Below are positions 1-7,570 of a stretch of 14,298 nucleotides of DNA, piece after piece (within the stretch, counting starts at the first letter, position 1; every line of letters begins with the position of its first letter). Made by a program: the position numbers and the translations under genes. The stretch is from an uncultured Mesorhizobium sp. (lineage in GTDB: Bacteria > Pseudomonadota > Alphaproteobacteria > Rhizobiales > Rhizobiaceae): contig CATMOC010000031.1 in assembly GCA_950071955.1 (NCBI GenBank), positions 1 to 14,298 of the forward strand, given 5' to 3'. The notes under the pieces were generated by a model. It did not search any database, was not told where the DNA came from, and saw only the letters and a program-made list of their open reading frames with translations.

Positions 1-1
1 C

Positions 2-91
2 CGGGACATGAACACCGGGCGTCAGCTGTTCCCAGACCCGGACAGCCATGACGGCTTTTTCTACGCCGTGCTGGAGAAACCTGAACCATGA
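2..91 (+). CDS. rsmB: RsmB, 16S rRNA m5C967 methyltransferase, C-terminal end only
   Basis: The frame starting at base 2 is open from the window edge and ends in TGA at 89-91. The last residues ([20 protein letters not shown], then KPEP) match the ending typical of RsmB/Sun, the SAM-dependent 16S rRNA cytosine-967 methyltransferase, whose C-terminus usually reads like GRQ-x-LP-x-DGFFYA. Its stop codon overlaps the ATG of a trkA start as ATGA. The rsmB-trkA order with tight coupling is characteristic of gammaproteobacteria, unlike the rest of the window. Only 29 residues are visible and no catalytic residue is included. Identification rests on the tail motif plus the neighbour. Confidence 0.75.
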   Translation, partial: RDMNTGRQLFPDPDSHDGFFYAVLEKPEP

Positions 92-195
92 AAATCCTGA
101 TTCTCGGCGCCGGCCAGGTCGGCGGCACCCTGGCGGAAAACCTGGCAAACGAAGCCAACGACATCACCGTGGTGGACAACGACAGCGCCGAAGTG
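88..195 (+). pseudogene. trkA: 5' fragment of trkA (Trk potassium uptake, NAD-binding N-terminus)
   Basis: Residues 1 to about 34 are a near-canonical TrkA start: [13 protein letters not shown] with the Rossmann GxGxxG, then LAENL, and ITVVD ending the second beta strand. TrkA is the cytoplasmic NAD(H)-binding regulator of the Trk K+ channel and is normally about 450 residues, with two Rossmann and two TrkA_C domains. Here recognisable TrkA sequence stops around DNDSAE (bases 181-192). The expected continuation (arginine/leucine-rich helix, then the next strand) is replaced by unrelated hydrophobic protein sequence in the same frame. It is therefore a fragment. The exact breakpoint can only be placed to about 181-198. 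Confidence 0.75.
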
Positions 196-1212
196 TTGGC
201 CTATATCGGCTCGGCGCTCGAAAACCGCTACGAGGATCCGGTCGACCTACACAGGGAGACCTGGGCCGAGATCAGCAAGGGCGCCCGCGAGGGGCAGCTC
301 TACAATCTCCAGTACGGCAATCCCTACAACGTGAACCAGTGGGAGAACCCGGCCGACTTCGAATCGCAGCTTTCGATGTTCAGGGTGAAGATCGCCTATA
401 TACAGGCCCTTCGCCTGCTGGAGCCGGTCTTCGGGCTGACGCGGGCGTCGGTCCTGCTGAACGTGCTGCCGCTGCTCGGCATCGGCTTGCTCGGGTTCTA
501 CTGGCTTCGCGAGGAAAAGGCCCTGCAGGCCTCCTTCCTGCTGGTTCCCGGACTGATGATCGCCGATCTGACGCACATGTCGACGGCGGTGACGCCGGAT
601 ATCCTGATGGCGGTGCTGTCGCTGGCGGCGGTCTACTGGCTGATGAAGGGACGGGATGTTGCGGCGTGCGTGCTCCTGTTCGCCTCAGTGCTGGTGCGGC
701 CCGACAACATCATCTTCGTCTTCGCACTCCTTCTGACGGCGCTCGTCTACGGGTGGCGCAAGCTGCCGATCGCGGTCGCGTTCGCAGCGTCCTTCATTTC
801 CTGCGTGGCGATCGAGAAGCTCTCCGGCCATCCGGGATGGTGGCCGCACTTCTACTTCTCCTGCGTCCAGATCCAGCATTCGATGATCAACTTCTCGCCC
901 GACTTCTCGCTGTTCGCCATGGCGCACGGCTATGTGCGCGGCCTGATGGTGTCGTTCATCGACAATGACTGGCCGGGGCTCTACGTGCTGCTCATCGCAG
1001 CCTGGGCGCTGCTGCAACGCGCCGGCAAGATGGGCGATGGGCGCGCCAATGCGCTGATGTTCGCCTTCGCCATCGGGACGCTGGGCAAGTTCGCCAGCTT
1101 CCCGCTGCCGGACGACCGGTTCTATTTCGTGTTCATCGCCGGAATGCTGTTCATCGTGCTGACACGATGGAAGCCGCGTTTCGACACTTCAACGGGAAGG
1201 CTCCCCGCATGA
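88..1212 (+). CDS. Hybrid ORF: TrkA start joined to GT-C-like polytopic membrane protein
   Basis: The open frame is 374 residues. From about residue 36 it is an integral membrane protein with roughly eight to nine hydrophobic segments (about 120-140, 146-160, 169-187, 190-203, 207-222, 226-242, 296-311, 321-337, 345-360). The soluble segment at 40-100 includes [10 protein letters not shown], and an RPDN motif sits at 204-207. This layout resembles GT-C-type lipid-linked glycosyltransferases or related uncharacterised membrane proteins of alphaproteobacterial polysaccharide loci. The family is not certain. The true N-terminus, where a GT-C enzyme would carry its catalytic Asp loop, is missing because the first ~35 residues are TrkA. 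The stop overlaps the next gene's start (ATGA, 1209-1212), indicating translational coupling with the FkbM methyltransferase. As written, the fused protein is unlikely to be a real product. Confidence 0.6.
   Translation: MKILILGAGQVGGTLAENLANEANDITVVDNDSAEVLAYIGSALENRYEDPVDLHRETWAEISKGAREGQLYNLQYGNPYNVNQWENPADFESQLSMFRVKIAYIQALRLLEPVFGLTRASVLLNVLPLLGIGLLGFYWLREEKALQASFLLVPGLMIADLTHMSTAVTPDILMAVLSLAAVYWLMKGRDVAACVLLFASVLVRPDNIIFVFALLLTALVYGWRKLPIAVAFAASFISCVAIEKLSGHPGWWPHFYFSCVQIQHSMINFSPDFSLFAMAHGYVRGLMVSFIDNDWPGLYVLLIAAWALLQRAGKMGDGRANALMFAFAIGTLGKFASFPLPDDRFYFVFIAGMLFIVLTRWKPRFDTSTGRLPA
181..198. other. Chimeric junction (gammaproteobacterial-type rsmB-trkA to alphaproteobacterial-type DNA)
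   Basis: Upstream of here the sequence is rsmB tail plus trkA head. Downstream it is an unrelated membrane-protein gene with no TrkA domain. The frame happens to be preserved. There is no insertion-sequence end, tRNA or att-like repeat at the join. An assembly chimera is the simplest reading; recombination is possible. Confidence 0.65.
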
Positions 1213-1979
1213 ACGACGCCATTCGCAGTTCCCTCCGGCACGCCGCGCGCGTGGCGGTGTCTCTCGGCCTGCCGTCGGCCATCCTTCAGCGGGGTCCGGC
1301 CCTGCAAGGCACCAAGTTCCTCGCGCATGCTGCCTTCAAGGCGAGGTTCGGGCGGGGGCGTCCGTTCCGGATGGTCAACGTCGGCGCCTGCGACGGTGCG
1401 CTCTTCGACGACGTGACGCCCTGGCTGAAGCGCATCCCCGGCTCGCGCGCCGTGCTGGTCGAGCCGATTCCCTACAACCAAGTGCGGCTGCGCAAGAACT
1501 ATCCGGATACCGAGCGGTTCGTCATCGAACCGGTTGCGGTCACGCGGGAGAAGGGGACCATCTCGGTCAAGACCTTCGACGCGGCCGCGCTGGAATCGGG
1601 CAAGCTGCCGATGGAGTTCATCGGCTGTTCCACCACGACGGACACGAACCTGATGTCGGGGGTCGGCGCCTGGGGCGAAACCGATACGCATTTCCAGGCC
1701 TACACGCCCTACCTGAAGGATATCGAGGTGGCGTCCGACACGCTGCAGGACGTGCTCGACCGCAACGGGGTCGACTACATCGACGCCTTCCTCGTCGATT
1801 GCGAGGGGGCGGACTGGATCGTGTTCGACCAGCTCGATCTCGAGCGTTATCGCCCCGGCATGATCAAGGTGGAACTGGGATCGCTGAGGCCCGAGGACGT
1901 CGGCCGGGTTCTCGTGAAACTGACGACGGCGGGATACCGGATCGGCATCTATTCAGAGGACGTCTGGGCCTTCGCCTGA
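1209..1979 (+). CDS. FkbM family SAM-dependent methyltransferase
   Basis: The product is 256 residues. FkbM enzymes methylate hydroxyl groups of sugars or other small molecules, often in polysaccharide or glycolipid loci. Visible motifs are NVGACDG at residues 57-63 (SAM-binding glycine loop), VEP at 84-86 (acidic residue for the SAM ribose), DTLQDVLD at 177-184, DCEGADW at 197-203 (the conserved D-x-EG-x-[DE] signature) and IKVELG at 219-224. The ATG at 1209 is chosen because it overlaps the upstream stop as ATGA; an in-frame ATG at 1167 would add 14 residues inside the upstream gene. A strong terminator follows. The substrate is unknown, but coupling to a GT-C-like membrane protein favours a glycan. 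Confidence 0.88.
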   Translation: MNDAIRSSLRHAARVAVSLGLPSAILQRGPALQGTKFLAHAAFKARFGRGRPFRMVNVGACDGALFDDVTPWLKRIPGSRAVLVEPIPYNQVRLRKNYPDTERFVIEPVAVTREKGTISVKTFDAAALESGKLPMEFIGCSTTTDTNLMSGVGAWGETDTHFQAYTPYLKDIEVASDTLQDVLDRNGVDYIDAFLVDCEGADWIVFDQLDLERYRPGMIKVELGSLRPEDVGRVLVKLTTAGYRIGIYSEDVWAFA

Positions 1980-2004
1980 ACTCCGGCTTTCGAACTTTTT
2001 ACGC

Positions 2005-2035
2005 GGCGCGGTCGGTTTTCCGGCCGCGCCATTTT
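2005..2035 (+). terminator. Rho-independent terminator after the fkbM-type gene
   Basis: An 11-bp GC-rich stem pairs 2005-2015 with 2020-2030 (one T-G wobble), closed by a TTTT loop and followed by ATTTT at 2031-2035. It lies 25 bases after the stop of the plus-strand methyltransferase. It is also downstream of the minus-strand deacetylase end (2051), but in that direction the tail is A-rich, so the plus direction fits best. Confidence 0.8.
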
Positions 2036-2050
2036 CGTCGTCTCGCATCC

Positions 2051-2950
2051 TCAGTCCGCCATCGTCGCCGCGAGCGCGACCGAGGCGGCCGTTGCGGTGA
2101 CCGCGAACGGGAGCCAGCCCTTGCGTTGAGCGAAATCTCCGATCGAGAAGAAGTTCAGCGGGAAGAGGTGACGGTGCGGCTCGTCCCTGGAGTGTTCGCG
2201 CGGCGCTTCCATGAAGCATTCGTCGTCGAACCACACCCAGTCGTCGGCCCAAGTCCAGCATCCGTGCTTCTTGTAGACGGAGGCGACCTGTTCGGCAAAG
2301 GCCTTGTTGCAGGGGAGACGGACGTATTCGGCCGGCTCGGAGCGGAAATAGCGCTGCGCCAGCGGCATGGCGCGGTCGGTGCAGTAGTTCGAGATCCAGA
2401 GGCGGAAGCCGATCTCGCCGCGCAGCTTATCGAGCACGCGGAAGACCTGGATGTGTTCCTCGTGGCCGTACTCGCCCCAGGGATTGTGGGTGAAGACGTT
2501 CATCTCCGGTCGCAGCTTCGGCCGCAAGGCGTCGCAGATGGCATCGAAATTCCGGCGATAGGCTGACAGCACGCTCTCTCCCGCGATCCGGTCGCGGTCA
2601 TAGGCGGCGACCATCGACAGCGACTTCTTGGCCAGCCGCATGAGCGCGCGCCTGTTGGCCTCGACGCCGAGCGCCATCCCGTAATCAGTCAGTTGCGGGG
2701 ACGCCCAATTGGCGCAGCCGGCCGCCCCCGATTCGTCGATCTTGAGGCAGACGACATTCTCCCGCGGATATTCCGCGAATGCCGCAATCCGGGCGGACCC
2801 GAGTTCCGGATGCGCCCAGAAATCGCAATAGACGACGATCACCTGGCCGACGTCGGCCGCGATCGAGTTGAACCAGAGGATCTCGTCGTCGGCATGCGCC
2901 GCCACGATCATCGAGTTCTCCAGAAAAGGCATCTTGCTAACGTCAGCCAT
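2051..2950 (-). CDS. PIG-L (LmbE-like) family deacetylase
   Basis: The product is 299 residues. PIG-L/LmbE proteins are zinc-dependent N-deacetylases of GlcNAc-type or related amide substrates. The first metal/catalytic motif appears as AHADDE at residues 18-23, with Ala in place of the usual Pro of AHPDDE. The second, with its histidines, is THNPWGEYGHEEH at 154-166 (H155, H163, H166). ATG at 2950 is preferred because a GGGGGGA Shine-Dalgarno run lies just upstream; an ATG at 2971 would add seven residues and overlaps the preceding stop as TAATG. The last ~20 residues (about 279-297) are strongly hydrophobic and could be a membrane tail. It follows the GNAT gene directly, so the two form an operon. 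Amino-sugar deacetylation is inferred from the family; the substrate is unknown. Confidence 0.85.
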   Translation of the reverse strand: MADVSKMPFLENSMIVAAHADDEILWFNSIAADVGQVIVVYCDFWAHPELGSARIAAFAEYPRENVVCLKIDESGAAGCANWASPQLTDYGMALGVEANRRALMRLAKKSLSMVAAYDRDRIAGESVLSAYRRNFDAICDALRPKLRPEMNVFTHNPWGEYGHEEHIQVFRVLDKLRGEIGFRLWISNYCTDRAMPLAQRYFRSEPAEYVRLPCNKAFAEQVASVYKKHGCWTWADDWVWFDDECFMEAPREHSRDEPHRHLFPLNFFSIGDFAQRKGWLPFAVTATAASVALAATMAD

Positions 2951-2970
2951 GTGTCCCCCCGACAGCTGCA

Positions 2971-4143
2971 TTATTTTCCGCCGCCCGCTCCGTCTTCGGC
3001 ATCGCGCGCACGCTTGCGCCGCTCCCTCGCCTCGAAGGCGGTGCGGGCGAGGCGTCCGAGCCATGTCGGCGTTTCGAAGAGGCCGAACATCGGCGTGGCC
3101 TCGGTGCCGAAATCGGCCTTGAAGGGCTCGTCGCCGATGGTGAAGTCGAACACGCGGCCGCCCCGATCGATGACGTCGGCGATGATGCGGTCGTAGAGCA
3201 CCAGCCCCGGCGAGCAGCGCGAGTACGTCTGGTAGTCGCAGCCGATCAGAAGGTAGTGGTAGGTCCCGCGCCAGCAGAGGCCGAAGACGTAGCCCGCCGG
3301 CGCGTCTCCGATGTCGAGCCGGTAGACGCCGGCGAGGCCTTCGCCCGCGCCGGCCAGCGCGGCGTCGGCATAGAAGTCGCGGACGAGATCCTCCTGGATG
3401 GGATCGCCTTCGAAGCGGCCGGCCCGCAGCGACTGGATCGCGGCCATGGCCACGCGGATATCGATTTCGGACTCCAGCCGGTGCAGCGTTGCGCCGCCCT
3501 GCTTGACGATCTGCTTCTCCGCCCGCGAAAGGCGTTGGCGCAGGGATTTTGCCGCCTTTTCCGCCTTCCACCGCGCGTGGTCGTCACCGAGTTCGGTCGC
3601 GTGCGCGGAAAAGCCGAGGAATTCCGGCTTGCCACCCAGGAGCGCCTGCCAGGCATCGGCATGTTCGCGGCGGATCGGACGGATGCGCATCACGTCGTGG
3701 GGCGGAAGAATGGAAGCAATCCGTTCGCGAAGCCCGGGCGTCGCGAGGAGCCGCGCCGCGATATCCCGGTGCAGCACCGGGCAGGCATAGTCTGAGACGC
3801 CGAGATCGGTGGTCTCGAGCAGCCGAACGCCGGTCTTCGTCCGCAGCATGAGAGGGAGGACGCCGACCAGCCGGTCATCGGGATCCCGGATGGTCACCAC
3901 CGCCATGCGCCCGCGGCGCGCCGGCGCGAGCCGCGTATAGATGTGGTGGAGCCAGACCGGATGCTGGAACGGCGTCGCATCCGCTGTAGCGAACAGGTCG
4001 GCATACTCCGACTGGAGGAAATCATACTCGGAGCGAAGGTCAATGCGCCACGTGGACGGGGCAGGTGCTGCCGTTAGACTGTCGCTCCCGGGACGATCGT
4101 GCGGGCGGGGCGCTTTCGATTGGGCGGCGGCCATGTAATTCAT
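2971..4143 (-). CDS. GNAT family N-acyltransferase (CelD/BioF2-like, PF13480 type)
   Basis: The product is 390 residues, the usual size for this family. The C-terminal half (about 195-346) is the GNAT fold: a KSLRQRLSRAEKQ stretch at 199-211, a beta-rich core with GYVFGLCWRGTYHYLLIG near 284-301, PGLVLYDRIIAD at 312-323 (acyl-CoA-binding loop) and the signature FDFTIGDEPFKADFG at 332-346. Such proteins occur in cellulose, exopolysaccharide and lipid-sugar loci and transfer an acyl group to an amine. No Shine-Dalgarno precedes either ATG (4143, or 4134 giving MAAAQ), while a TATAAG box sits six bases before the ATG, suggesting a leaderless message. The PIG-L gene starts at its stop. Donor and acceptor cannot be told from sequence. 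Confidence 0.87.
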   Translation of the reverse strand: MNYMAAAQSKAPRPHDRPGSDSLTAAPAPSTWRIDLRSEYDFLQSEYADLFATADATPFQHPVWLHHIYTRLAPARRGRMAVVTIRDPDDRLVGVLPLMLRTKTGVRLLETTDLGVSDYACPVLHRDIAARLLATPGLRERIASILPPHDVMRIRPIRREHADAWQALLGGKPEFLGFSAHATELGDDHARWKAEKAAKSLRQRLSRAEKQIVKQGGATLHRLESEIDIRVAMAAIQSLRAGRFEGDPIQEDLVRDFYADAALAGAGEGLAGVYRLDIGDAPAGYVFGLCWRGTYHYLLIGCDYQTYSRCSPGLVLYDRIIADVIDRGGRVFDFTIGDEPFKADFGTEATPMFGLFETPTWLGRLARTAFEARERRKRARDAEDGAGGGK

Positions 4144-4149
4144 CGTTTG

Positions 4150-4181
4150 CTTATAGCATGATCAATGGAGGTTTGTGTTAA
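4150..4181 (-). promoter_or_regulatory. Candidate promoter of the GNAT/PIG-L operon, possibly leaderless
   Basis: On the minus strand, TATAAG (4155-4150) lies six bases before the ATG at 4143, putting a predicted start point at or within a base or two of the A of ATG. A -35-like TTAACA containing one of the TTAA elements lies about 20 bp upstream. The spacer is long, so activator help would be expected. Confidence 0.4.
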
Positions 4182-4190
4182 AGCGGGGCG

Positions 4191-4205
4191 TTAACTTCGC
4201 GTTAA
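4191..4205. promoter_or_regulatory. CtrA-type box TTAA-N7-TTAA
   Basis: TTAACTTCGCGTTAA fits the alphaproteobacterial CtrA full-site consensus TTAA-N7-TTAA exactly. A further TTAA at 4178-4181 lies nine bases away. The box is about 50 bp upstream of the GNAT start, inside the 232-bp divergent region between the GNAT operon and the flavoprotein gene. CtrA is a cell-cycle response regulator conserved in alphaproteobacteria. Binding is inferred. Confidence 0.4.
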
Positions 4206-4375
4206 GCTTAATGGCGGCCGGGCCTCTGTCGGCTTGCGGCTCGACTTGACAGACATGCGTCATCTCGATGTGCGTCGGGGTCGCGTGGCTCGTCGACGAT
4301 GTCGCAAACAGGCTGCAACACCGACGCCGCGCCGCCTTATAGTCCGCGCCCGGAAGACATCGGGAGTGGCGGACA

Positions 4376-6937
4376 ATGGCAGGGTTTCCGGCAAGGGCGA
4401 AGGTCGTCATCATCGGGCTGGGCGGGATCGTGGGCGCCTCGGTGGCGCACCACCTGATCGGGCGCGGCTGGGACGACATCGTGGGCATCGACAAGTCCTC
4501 GATCCCGACCGACATCGGCTCGACTGCGCATGCGTCGGACTTCTGCTACACGACCAGCCACGACTTCCTGTCGTGCTGGACGACGCTCTACTCGATCGAT
4601 TTCTACGAGAAGATGGGCCACTACGCCCGCGTCGGCGGGCTGGAGGTGGCGCGCGTCGGCGACGATGCCCGCATGGAGGAGATCAAACGCAAGGTCGCCT
4701 CGGCCAAGGCCTTCGGCACGCGCGCCCGGCTGATCGGACCGGCCGAGATCAAGGAGAAATTCCCGCTGATCGAGGAGGGTATGGTGCAGGGCGGGATGTG
4801 GGATCCCGATGCGGGGCTGGTCATCCCGCGGTCGCAGACGGTGGCGGGAAAGCTCGTCGACCAGGCGGAAGCCAGCGGAAAGCTCCGGGCTTTCGCCAAT
4901 ACTCCCGCGAAGTCGCTGGTGATCGAGAACGGCCGCATCAAGGGCGTCGTGACCGACCGCGGCACGATCGAGGCTGACCATGTCGTGGTCTGCGCCGGTA
5001 TCTGGGGACGCCTGATCGCCGAAATGGCGGGCGAGGACCTGCCTGTGATGCCGATCGACCATCCGCTGACCTTCTTCGGGCCCTACACGGAGTTCGCCGG
5101 CACCGGCAAGGAGATCGGCTGGCCGCTCATGCGCGACCAGGGCAACTCGGCCTACATGCGCGACACCGGCGATCCGAAGACCGCCGAGGGCGGGCAGATC
5201 GAGTGGGGCTACTACGAGGAGACCAATCCGCGGCTCTGCCACCCGCGCGACATCCTGGAGAAGCACGAATCCCGCCTGTCGCCCTCGCAGCGGGACCTCG
5301 ACATGGAGCAGATCATGGAGCCGCTGGAGCGGGCCATGGAGCTCACCCCGATCCTTGGCGAACTCGGCTACAACGAGAGCCATTCCTTCAACGGGCTGCT
5401 GCAGGTGACGACCGACGGCGGACCGTCCGCCGGCGAAAGCCAGAAGGCGAGGGGGCTCTGGTACGCGGTGGCCGTGTGGGTCAAGGACGGCCCGGCCATG
5501 GGCAAGCTGATTGCCGACTGGATGACCGACGGGCGCACCGAAATCGACCACCACCAGATCGACTATGCGCGCTTCTATCCGCACCAGACGAAGGAGCAGT
5601 TCATCTGGGATCGCTGCACCGAGACAGCGATGAAGGTCTACAACCCGGCCGTGCATCCGCGCGAGCCCTTCTCCAAGGGACGCGACGTGCGGCGCTCGCC
5701 CTTCTGGGAGCGCGAGAAGGCGCTCGGCGGCCATTTCATGGAGCTCGGCGGCTGGGAGCGCGCGCACGGCTATGCCGCAAACGAGCATCTGCTCGAGAAG
5801 TACGGGAACCGCGTTCCGGTGCGCACGAACGAGTGGGACAATCGCCACTTCTGGCGCGTCTCCAATGCCGAGCATCTGGAGATGAGCGAGAACGCCGGCA
5901 TCGTGAACCTGTCGCACTTCGCCATGTACGACGTGGAGGGACCGGACCATGTCGAGCTGATGGAGTGGCTGTGCGCGGCGAGGATCGGCGGCGACGCCAA
6001 CATCGGCAAGGGCATCTACACCCACTTCCTCGACGACGAGGGCATGGTGCGGGCGGACCTGACCGTGATCCGCATGGCCGACCGCTGCCGTGTGATCGAC
6101 GGGGCGGACGCCGGTCCGCGTGACTTCCACTACATGCGCCGCGTCGCCGAGGACAAGGGCTTCGACGTCACCGTCACCGACGTCACGGAGGAATACGTCA
6201 CCATCGGCATCTGGGGGCCGAATGCGCGGGCCACGCTGCAGAAGGTGGTGGAAGAGCCCGAGGCGCTGTCGCAGGAGAATTTTCCCTTCGCCGCGATCAA
6301 GCCGATCCGTATTGCCGGAAAGGACGTCACCGGCTTCCGCATCTCCTATGTGGGCGAGCAGGGCTGGGAACTGCACATGGCCTACGAGGACGGGCTTGCG
6401 GTGTGGGACGCGCTGCGCTCCACCGGCGTCATGGCCTTCGGCGTGGAGACCTACGCCAACTCGCGCCGCATGGAAAAGAGCCTGCGCCTGCAGAACGCCG
6501 ACCTTCTGACCGAGTACAACCTTCTGGAAGCCGACCTGGCGCGGCCGAAGGTGAAGGAGGCGGATTTTTGCGGCAAGGCGAAGCACCTGGAATACCGCGC
6601 CCGCGACCACCAACCGGCGATGCTGTGCACGCTGGTGATGACCGACAACGTCGATTCCAATGGCGTGGCGCGCTATCCGGTCGGCATCATGCCGGTGCTC
6701 GACCCGGAGACGGGCGAGACGCTGGTCGACGAACTCGGCCGCCGCTCCTTCACCACGTCCGTCGCCTACGGGCCGACGCTGGGCAAGAACATCGCGCTTG
6801 CCTACCTGCCCTGGGCCTTTTGCCAGGAAGGCCGCAAACTGGAGGTCGAGTATTTCGGCGAGACCTATCCGGTGGAAGTGGCGGCCGTGGGCTACAGGCC
6901 GCTCTACGATCCGGAGAATCTCAAGCCGCGCAGCTGA
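4376..6937 (+). CDS. FAD-dependent dimethylglycine/sarcosine dehydrogenase-like protein fused to GcvT (aminomethyltransferase) domain
   Basis: The product is 853 residues, the standard DMGDH/SDH-family length. Residues 9-40 form the dinucleotide fold (VVIIGLGGIVG, with acidic D39 ending strand two). GSTAHAS at 48-54 matches the GTTWHAAG motif, whose His (H52 here) carries covalent FAD. The DAO domain runs to about 385, then a short FAO_M linker. The GcvT domain covers about 430-735 with NLSHF (511-515), GKGIYTHFLDDEG (544-556), SYVGEQGWELH (657-667) and RRMEKSLR (697-704). GcvT_C runs to about 840 (FTTSVAYGPTLGKNIALAY). The expected reaction is oxidative N-demethylation of a methylated amine in the cytoplasm, passing formaldehyde to tetrahydrofolate. 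GGGAG lies nine bases before the ATG. It is convergent with lysE nine bases later. The substrate (dimethylglycine, sarcosine or other) is not resolved. Confidence 0.9.
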   Translation: MAGFPARAKVVIIGLGGIVGASVAHHLIGRGWDDIVGIDKSSIPTDIGSTAHASDFCYTTSHDFLSCWTTLYSIDFYEKMGHYARVGGLEVARVGDDARMEEIKRKVASAKAFGTRARLIGPAEIKEKFPLIEEGMVQGGMWDPDAGLVIPRSQTVAGKLVDQAEASGKLRAFANTPAKSLVIENGRIKGVVTDRGTIEADHVVVCAGIWGRLIAEMAGEDLPVMPIDHPLTFFGPYTEFAGTGKEIGWPLMRDQGNSAYMRDTGDPKTAEGGQIEWGYYEETNPRLCHPRDILEKHESRLSPSQRDLDMEQIMEPLERAMELTPILGELGYNESHSFNGLLQVTTDGGPSAGESQKARGLWYAVAVWVKDGPAMGKLIADWMTDGRTEIDHHQIDYARFYPHQTKEQFIWDRCTETAMKVYNPAVHPREPFSKGRDVRRSPFWEREKALGGHFMELGGWERAHGYAANEHLLEKYGNRVPVRTNEWDNRHFWRVSNAEHLEMSENAGIVNLSHFAMYDVEGPDHVELMEWLCAARIGGDANIGKGIYTHFLDDEGMVRADLTVIRMADRCRVIDGADAGPRDFHYMRRVAEDKGFDVTVTDVTEEYVTIGIWGPNARATLQKVVEEPEALSQENFPFAAIKPIRIAGKDVTGFRISYVGEQGWELHMAYEDGLAVWDALRSTGVMAFGVETYANSRRMEKSLRLQNADLLTEYNLLEADLARPKVKEADFCGKAKHLEYRARDHQPAMLCTLVMTDNVDSNGVARYPVGIMPVLDPETGETLVDELGRRSFTTSVAYGPTLGKNIALAYLPWAFCQEGRKLEVEYFGETYPVEVAAVGYRPLYDPENLKPRS

Positions 6938-6946
6938 TCGCGGCGC

Positions 6947-7570
6947 CTATCGCGACGTCGCGAGCGTGTAGCTGGCGACGGCGAAGAAGCCGCCGAGCGC
7001 GGCCTCCACCCATCGGCGGAAGCGGAAATAGACGCGGCGCACCGGTCCGGACGACAGGAGCAGCGCATAGCCTCCGTGGCCGATGAAGGAATTGACGAAG
7101 GCGCCGGCGATGAAGATCGCGATCACGTAGGCCGGCGCGTTTCCGACGCCGCCGACGCTGGCAATTGCCAGCCAGAAGAGGATCGCCTTCGGATTGGTGA
7201 TCTGGAGCGTGAAGCCGTTGAGGCCGGCCCGCCACGCGCTCACCGACCGCACCTGTCTCATGTGAAGTTCGGGCGCGTTGATGGCGTTGCGGAAGGCCTT
7301 CCAGGCCAGCCAGAGCAGATACGCCGCGCCGATGAACCGGATGGCGGTCATGAGGGTAGCCACCTCGGCGAAAATCGCCGTGATGCCGAGCACCGTCGCC
7401 GAGGCGAGGATGATCGAGCCGCAGGCGACGCCGAATGCCGTCACCACCGCCGGCAGCCGCCCCCGGCCGGTGGCGACGCCGAGGATCAGCATCACGCTCG
7501 GACCCGGCGCGAGGATGCCCATGGCCTGGATCGACCAGGCGAGAAGAAGCTGGGGAAGGTATTCGTTCAT
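6947..7570 (-). CDS. LysE/RhtB family amino-acid exporter
   Basis: The product is 207 residues, normal for the family, with about six membrane segments. Family motifs are APGPS at residues 21-25 followed by a hydrophobic/glycine helix (MLILGVATGRGR), GAAYLLWLAWK at 81-91 and NPKAILFW at 126-133. LysE-type proteins export amino acids or their derivatives across the inner membrane. ATG at 7570 is chosen; a GTG at 7579 would add three residues and neither has a clear Shine-Dalgarno. It converges on the flavoprotein gene with nine bases between stops, so the two are separately transcribed. The substrate is unknown; export of an amino-acid product of neighbouring amine catabolism is only a guess from position. 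Confidence 0.9.
   Translation of the reverse strand: MNEYLPQLLLAWSIQAMGILAPGPSVMLILGVATGRGRLPAVVTAFGVACGSIILASATVLGITAIFAEVATLMTAIRFIGAAYLLWLAWKAFRNAINAPELHMRQVRSVSAWRAGLNGFTLQITNPKAILFWLAIASVGGVGNAPAYVIAIFIAGAFVNSFIGHGGYALLLSSGPVRRVYFRFRRWVEAALGGFFAVASYTLATSR

Noticed and set aside
2051..3571. One long minus-strand protein of 506 residues covering the PIG-L gene
   Set aside because: Only the part from the ATG at 2950 is PIG-L; the front ~200 residues are an out-of-frame reading of the GNAT gene with R/P-rich composition, and a strong Shine-Dalgarno marks the real start.
4246..4274. Plus-strand promoter with TTGACA at 4246-4251 for the flavoprotein gene
   Set aside because: No acceptable -10 sequence at 16-18 bp spacing; a TTATAG at 4337-4342 has only a poor -35. 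Neither is convincing enough to annotate.
4337..6613. A 758-residue open frame on the minus strand opposite the flavoprotein gene
   Set aside because: Antisense shadow of a high-GC gene: the translation is rich in R, H, G, V and A with no recognisable domain, while the plus strand carries a full-length, motif-complete DMGDH-like protein.
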